Part shown: piece after piece, positions 58,908 through 64,000 of the stretch | How positions within the stretch are numbered: position 1 is the first letter of the stretch | Layout: the number at the start of each line of letters is the position of its first letter | Assembly: GCA_964019695.1 (NCBI GenBank) | Contig: OZ026520.1 | Location: 90,152,913-90,216,912, forward strand | DNA length: 64,000 bases | DNA from: Loripinus fragilis | Taxonomy: Eukaryota > Mollusca > Bivalvia > Lucinida > Lucinidae | Direction: 5' to 3' | Notes under the pieces: model-generated | What the model was told of the DNA's origin: nothing | What the model saw: the letters and a program-made list of their open reading frames with translations, nothing else | The model's database searches: none | Translations under genes and position numbers: made by a program

Positions 58908-59285
58908 CTAAAACATAAAATAAACGTTTTACGCTAGAAATATCATACATCACGTTCCTGGATCTGTTAATATTATTATATACCTATAACTGATACGACT
59001 TTAGAACTGTCTGTTTTCTGGCCATCTGATACAGAAAGCCGGATCAACGAACTGAGGTTTTCTGAATCCATATCACTATCCTTTAAAACGAGGCTAACGT
59101 CGGTTACCTGCTTTTGCGGCGACGTTACGTAAAGTAAATTGCAAGCATGGAACCAGAAACGGAAAACATGTTGACGTGACGTCAAGAAACGTAACGTTAT
59201 GGCAAACGTTCCCGCAATTTTTCGGGATTAAAGACCAAAACATTTTAAAATCAGAAAGAATGTCAGGAAAAGGCATATAATAAAC

Positions 59286-59452
59286 ATATTATCATAATAG
59301 TAACTTGATCTGGCGTACAGTATCACGTCTCGTGGATGAGGCCATACCAATGAATCACACTCGACGCTACGCATCTCGGGTGATCCGATGGTATGACCTC
59401 ATCCACTTGAAGTGATACAGTACGCCAGATCAAGTTACTATTATGATAATGT
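59286..59452. mobile_element. Foldback element, 167 bp palindrome
   Basis: The arms acatattatcataatagtaa / cttgatctggcgtacagtat and the inverted atacagtacgccagatcaag / ttactattatgataatgtgt are almost perfect. The centre is gacgctacgcatctcgggtg. No coding capacity. Confidence 0.75.
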
Positions 59453-59683
59453 GTATTTAATATATGTGAGCCACAATCTGTGAAAACCAGCATTAATGAC
59501 GAAGTTGTCAAAATAAGTCAATTACACACACTTAATCTACGATGTGTTAAGACGTTATCCTGCAGATTTAAGGCAAAAAAAATATATTAGATTCTCAAGC
59601 ACCGCTGCATTGTCCTCGAAGTCCCCACATCACCAATTCTTTTAAACAAAAAAAAAAAAAAAAATCCGCATTAAAAAAATTCG

Positions 59684-60037
59684 TTATTTCGTTTCGTCCA
59701 TGTTCGTCAAATATTTAATATTCCTCATACTTTTACCCGATCTTCTGAAAATCGAGTAGGCGGTTGATATAGATTTTTTTATGTTGTTTAGTGCAGGTAT
59801 ACAAGCGTCGCATCTTTCTTTATAATGGCGTCTGTCATTGTGAAGTTGTGAAGGGCCGTTTTTCAAGAGAATCACTTGATTTAATGTCCAGCATGACTCT
59901 TGTATCGGTCTAAATATCATCAGGGTCGTACATGTAGTACACCTCCCATTGGAACATTGTCGGAGAGAATAACAGCATATGTAAATACATCTCTCGTCTT
60001 TTTTTGAGGAAATAAAAAACAAACCTGCCTCCTGCAT
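59684..60037 (-). CDS. Uncharacterised 117-codon ORF, doubtful
   Basis: The minus strand is open for 117 codons. It has a cysteine cluster (CIYICCYSLRQC, GRCTTCTTLM, ESC, RCDAC) and a basic C-terminus (YSIFRRSGKSMRN). The flanks carry poly-T and short direct repeats (aaacctgcctcctgcatctg at 60020 and gcctgcctcccgcatctgtt at 60070), suggesting a transposon remnant. No family was recognised. Its position inside an intron and the lack of other gene signals make it uncertain. Confidence 0.25.
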   Translation of the reverse strand: MQEAGLFFISSKKDERCIYICCYSLRQCSNGRCTTCTTLMIFRPIQESCWTLNQVILLKNGPSQLHNDRRHYKERCDACIPALNNIKKSISTAYSIFRRSGKSMRNIKYLTNMDETK

Positions 60038-60431
60038 CTATTTTTTAGGAAATAAAAATTAAGATAAAAAGCCTGCCTCCCGCATCTGTTTTTTTTTCAA
60101 AAAGTGCTTGAGAATCTAATGATTTTTTTTTGCCTTATGAAGTTATCTCCATTATTTATTGAAATATGTTCTTTTGAAACTGTACACTGTCTTAACTTTA
60201 ACACGCAATGTCAGAAACGTCATGACATTAATAATGACATGAAAGTTAACTAATGGGTTTGCAGGTTTGTCAGGTGCATGAAAAACATGCTATTTCTTGC
60301 TAACATACTTGTTTATTATCCGGAGCATGTGTGCAATTGCATTCGCAGAAACATTGACACTGATCCATTTTAGTCTAGAGTTAACATGATCTGAAAGGGA
60401 CTGACCATACTGTATATAAGTCTCAAGCAAA

Positions 60432-60485
60432 ACATGTGTTGTGGATACTCAAAAGAACGGTCTCAATGAGCACCCAAAACAAATG
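60432..60485. repeat. Short hairpin repeat, family H copy
   Basis: tgttgtggatactcaaaaga and caatgagcacccaaaac are the shortened arms around acggtct. Confidence 0.55.
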
Positions 60486-60731
60486 TAAAACTGATGGATA
60501 AGATCATATTTACGATTTTATGCTTCATTTTGTGCCCATCTGCTATGTTAAACGTTTATCAATATACATGTACTACTACAAAAGTGAACATGTTCAGAAA
60601 ATTTCACACTCGCTCTGTGGCACTGTGAGCAAGATACACAGAAAAAAGGCTGTTCATAGACTTTATTTGCTTAAAAAAGATACCACATAAGCTTTTATAG
60701 GGGTACATTAATTTGTACAAACATACTTTAC

Positions 60732-60891
60732 CTTCTTGATGGCATCCAATCAGCTCTAATTTCAGGCATTTAAACTCATGTAGATCTAGTTGTATAATGG
60801 GTTGAACTCGTAGACTTGATGTTATGATTGGCGAAATGAACAAAAATGTCTGGGCATATTCCAAAGGCAAACTCCTGTCTGTGTAATATGT
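60732..60891 (-). CDS. Mosaic lectin-type gene, exon 3: end of F5/8 type C domain
   Basis: This exon is 160 bp, entering in phase 0 and leaving in phase 1. The acceptor is gttacag|ACA and the donor GAAG|gtaaag. The peptide ends LKLELIGCHQEG, the typical C-terminal 'lR.ElyGC' of an F5/8C domain. The Cys pairs with the one near the start of exon 1 in this family. With exons 1 and 2 the domain is about 155-165 residues, the usual length. The next coding exon (PAN) begins in phase 1, so the join reads HQEG-TLSIQC. Confidence 0.86.
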
Positions 60892-60924
60892 CTGTAACAG
60901 CCCCAAAGAAGAAAATAATAACGC

Positions 60925-61010
60925 ATACCCTGATATTCAGACTAAGGTTTGCTGAGTGATAGCAAATGGTAATCGGGAAGCTTTTTTTTCTATGACATTC
61001 TTACACAATT
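60925..61010 (-). mobile_element. Family B element fragment
   Basis: The words ctaaggtttgctgagtgata, gcaaatggtaatcgggaagc and ttctatgacattcttacac correspond to the right half of the family B hairpin. It lies about 40 bp upstream of the acceptor of exon 60732-60891. Confidence 0.45.
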
Positions 61011-61124
61011 ATTAAAAATTATTGTGTTAAACGCTGGAGCTATAGCAATAGATAAATGTTTTTGCACAATTGAGGAAGGTGGACTGAAAATACGTATGGA
61101 AATAACTTGACTTACATTAATATC

Positions 61125-61420
61125 AGAATTAAAGGTTGGTTATGTTAAACATGTTTAAGCCCAGTATTTTTACTGACTGTTCCAAGGTGGTGATTCTTTT
61201 GTGGATCATTTTTGTTATTTATGTTTCACGTTTGTCTTTATTATACTATAATGTCTATTCCTTGCAGCCTTGCGGCCACTTGTTGGAATTGGGCTGACCT
61301 CTGACTCTCTTGTGCGTGACGTTTTTTTTTTGTCACTTTCCCATATCGTGTCTTGATTGTGGTACTTGATTGTATTGATTCCTGATATTTGTATTGATTC
61401 CTGATTTTCTGCTTTCATCT
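61125..61420 (+). mobile_element. Penelope-like element 3' tail fragment
   Basis: The words gactgttccaaggtggtgat, cttttgtggatcat, gggctgacctctgactctc and gtggtacttgattgtattga match the tail at 44660-44890. About 500 bp of the tail and all coding sequence are missing. Confidence 0.6.
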
Positions 61421-62721
61421 TTACTTTAAGTACAATCTTCTTGTGCAGATGGGTGGATGGAAGATGCTTTACCAAGAAGCTTTAACAAAACATGGATTAA
61501 TGTTTAGAATTTACAGTATTCCAATATTTCCAATTGTAAACGTTGATAAATAAACCGACAATGGTCATCTAACGGTATCATTTTCGCAGACACAAATCAT
61601 AACATGCTTGATGATTATAAATATATATAATAGAGAAGTTTGAAAACGAACTACCATATTTTTGCACTTTTCTTGCAAACCATATATGCAATTGAAAAGT
61701 TACTCGCATGTTTAATTTTGCAACCCAGAATTGATATGCATCAGTCGTTAATTTGACTGCACTATAACGCGACGCTGCTGGTGACGCCAAATGCATACAT
61801 AAGCATCAAGCACCATTCTGCAAAGTCAGTTGAAGCCTTTTGATTATGTTTGTGTTGAAACTATGGCGTTATTATGCCAAAACCAGCAACGTAGTTGATA
61901 GACTATTTTTTTTTTAAATTCAAAGTAATAGATAATTCAATATTTCAAAAACAAACGTCAAATTTGAACATCTATTTACAGCTCCTTTCAGAAACATCTA
62001 CCATAAATTACCTTTATGCACACTTTCATAACTGAAATTGACTACTTACACTCAAAATCATGTGAGGAAAAAATTTTGATGTACATCATAGCAGGAGATA
62101 TGCTGTCATGTGATCGAGAACGTCTTAAACGTTTACGTTAACCTCATTGCACAATACAAATGAAACGAGATGCAAGCGTAATTAATGCATAATCTGTCAT
62201 TTGTATATGTCCTAAGCCTCTTCCACCAAACCAAAATGAAAACTTGAAACTTTGAAAGGCCCAAGATGTTGAATTTTCTTGCTAGACTATAGTAATCAGA
62301 GTGGGTAGGGTATATCAGTATCTTTTGAGGTGTGTAAATGTGAGCATACAGAACTTTCAATTAATTTCAAATCTTTCAATGATGAATGAGACATCGTGAA
62401 TGGAGCCCAGGACGCATATCTGTTGAGTCAAGAATCAAAACTAACGCGGATTACCTTGCAGCTGAATTGGTGTCATGTAAATTGACCACCCCTGTCATAA
62501 AACGAATACTTTTTCAATATCTTAAACTCAATTTACAACCATGAATTTTCTAGGGCACACTAAAAGCTGGTCAGCCTATGGTATGCCATATCAATTATCC
62601 CGCTGACATTCTCAGGATTTGTGAAATAAAGTTAAGTTTTATTTATTTATCTTGTTTGTTAAATTAGGCCAAAAAACTGGGTAATTTGTGACAGCATTAG
62701 AAGCTTAATACCTTTACTTAC
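61421..62721. other. Unassigned intronic stretch
   Basis: No transposon ends, exons or RNA genes were recognised. The minus-strand ORFs at 61578-61796 and 62133-62360 look like chance frames. Confidence 0.35.
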
Positions 62722-62904
62722 CTGTTTGAACACGTGCGTTTCACTGACGCCTGTATACAAGTGTGGTCTGTATGACACGTTAAACTGGTACACGCCTCTG
62801 ACATGTAGATAAGGCCATAATCCAGATGAATTTCTGATATATTCTACGTCATTCCAGTTTGTTATTTGTATTCCTTCTATCACCATTGGCTCTTGAAAAT
62901 CGAT
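62722..62904 (-). CDS. Mosaic lectin-type gene, exon 2: middle of F5/8 type C domain
   Basis: This exon is 183 bp, phase 0 to phase 0, exactly 61 codons. The acceptor is ttacag|ATC and the donor CAG|gtaagt. The peptide begins IDFQEPMVIEGIQITNW, matching the 'qvDLg.p..V.gI.tQG' strand of discoidin domains. It also holds potential N-glycosylation sites (NSS, NVS). Joined to exon 1 it reads YIQ-IDFQEP without a break. The end of a dispersed element (see 62919-62957) begins 14 nt upstream of the splice acceptor. Confidence 0.88.
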
Positions 62905-62918
62905 CTGTAACATTGAAT

Positions 62919-62957
62919 ATAAGAATATATCATGAGTGTGAGTGTGGGATAGCAATC
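62919..62957 (-). mobile_element. Family B terminal fragment 14 nt from a splice acceptor
   Basis: It reads ataagaatatatcatgagtg then tgagtgtgggatagcaatc, the left terminus of family B, cut off where the hairpin would begin. It lies just upstream of the acceptor of exon 62722-62904. Confidence 0.65.
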
Positions 62958-63821
62958 AGACAAAAAATAAGTTCTAAAACAACAACGAAAAAAAAAGTCA
63001 GCTATGTTTTCACAAGAAATCATCACGTTAAATTTTAAGAGCCAATTATGCATGGTTTACAAAATAATAGAGGTAAATCCGCAGACAGACAAAAGGACAA
63101 CATAAAAAATGAACATATCAACAAGCCAACAACAATATGCTCACTCAACGTTTTCAAAGTCAGGAGGAAAACGTTGGGAAGAATAGCCACCTATTGGCAC
63201 CAGGGTGCTTATTTTATAATGGGTTTCTAACGTGGTCTAGGTTTGAGATTAAGAATGTAGTTACTTAAAGAATACGATTATAATAACATTATTCACTTAT
63301 CAACACCCCTTCAAACTGTTTTTCAAAATGACAAATTCGAATTTATGAGATATGCATTTAGTAAGGATAGGTTAAACTAGTTTCTACTCAAACACATCAA
63401 ACATATAAAAATGGCTACAAGGAACAGTACGCATTTGCATTTTTGCCTTGTTTGTTTATTGATTATATTTGCAGTTCAAGCTATCTCACGCCATTGCATA
63501 TTTCACAAAAGCATTTGTTTTCATTTGCTTTGCTTTGTTTGTGGTTTAACGTCCTAGTAACGCTTAGAGTAATATAGTAAATAGCTAAAATATGCTCTAT
63601 GGAGTATTCTTGTAAAACTAATTATTGAGAAACAATATCTAAACACAAAACAAAACAGAAATACAGCACACCTGAACATGATCAAAAGCCTTCAATACCA
63701 ATACTAACTTAATATTAGCAAACAGCTTGAGAAATTAAATTCAAACCTTTATTCTTTCAAGCGTTGGTCATGACTTGGAGCAAAGTATTTAGGCTGTATC
63801 GCCTTTGTTACTTAGCCATAC
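62958..63821. other. Intronic stretch, nothing recognised
   Basis: No repeats with clear ends were seen. A small ORF at 63048-63230 has no family. Confidence 0.35.
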
Positions 63822-63991
63822 CTGAATATAAGGAGTCCTGTCATCTGTAAAAGCACACCATCCAGCATCTCGTGGTCTTACATTAGTTGAAGGAAAGGAA
63901 GAATGTTCAGATGAGGCAGAAATTTGAAAATCCTTTATAAAACCATCAGCCATTCCAAGGCTTTGGTGACAACTTCTATTTTCGAGGGTGC
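63822..63991 (-). CDS. Mosaic lectin-type gene, exon 1 in window: start of F5/8 type C (discoidin) domain
   Basis: This is the 5'-most exon visible of a minus-strand gene. The acceptor (tatattcag) sits at the edge of the window and the donor reads CAG|gtatgg. It is 170 bp, entering in phase 1 and leaving in phase 0. The peptide contains CHQSLGMADGFIKDFQISAS and ends WCAFTDDRTPYIQ, the standard opening of an F5/8C domain (Cys, then a 'plGMadg.I.d.qItASS' block, then the W..... YIQ block). F5/8C domains bind carbohydrate or phospholipid outside the cell. Upstream exons, including any signal peptide, lie beyond the window. The next exon joins in phase 0. Confidence 0.88.
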
Positions 63992-64000
63992 CTGAATATA

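Noticed and set aside
58976..59112. Open minus-strand stretch ending SVSDGQKTDSSKVVSVIG at a possible donor (gtatat), between the F5/8C and PAN exons
   Set aside because: Every nearby acceptor AG gives phase 0 or 2, while phase 1 is needed after exon 60732-60891. The direct join of F5/8C to PAN works without it.

Overview
The window looks like intron-rich, AT-rich animal DNA, most likely from a lophotrochozoan and probably a bivalve mollusc. The evidence is GT-AG introns, a mosaic extracellular lectin-type gene, CR1/Jockey-type and Penelope-like retroelements, dense MITEs and GATA microsatellites. The species is an inference. No bacterial features, CRISPR arrays, rRNA or intact tRNA genes were seen.

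One real gene dominates. It lies on the minus strand and crosses the whole window, with both ends outside it. Twelve exons (63822-63991 down to 10468-10653) join in one frame. Every splice phase matches, and together they give 783 codons. In protein order they encode an F5/8 type C (discoidin) domain (three exons), a PAN/apple domain (one exon), a cysteine-free CUB-like region (two exons), a CUB-like domain (one exon), a 14-residue linker (one 42 bp exon), a C-type lectin domain (three exons) and a diverged LDL-receptor class A module (one exon). A 25 bp micro-exon at 2155-2179 may begin a second LDLa module. The product should be secreted, or the ectodomain of a membrane receptor. The signal peptide and C-terminus are not visible.

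The introns (0.5 to 16.5 kb) are filled with mobile elements. 1-10 kb: a Penelope-like element split by a 2.4 kb transposon with TTAA target duplication, and a decayed coiled-coil ORF. 10-30 kb: several MITE families, a TA-flanked 2.5 kb element carrying a CR1-like LINE, and a long-TIR 1.4 kb element. 30-47 kb (one 16.5 kb intron): a 1.65 kb tandem duplication, GATA/GT microsatellites, and a LINE split by a Penelope-like element. 47-64 kb: more MITEs, a ~165 bp tandem array and hairpins.

The most striking pattern is where the mobile elements sit. Five of the twelve 3' splice sites have the end of a MITE-type element only 11-14 nt upstream. Three of these are the same non-TIR family in the same orientation. 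The C-type lectin exon at 22218-22403 is enclosed by two unrelated MITEs, leaving only 7 and 14 intronic bases between them and the exon.
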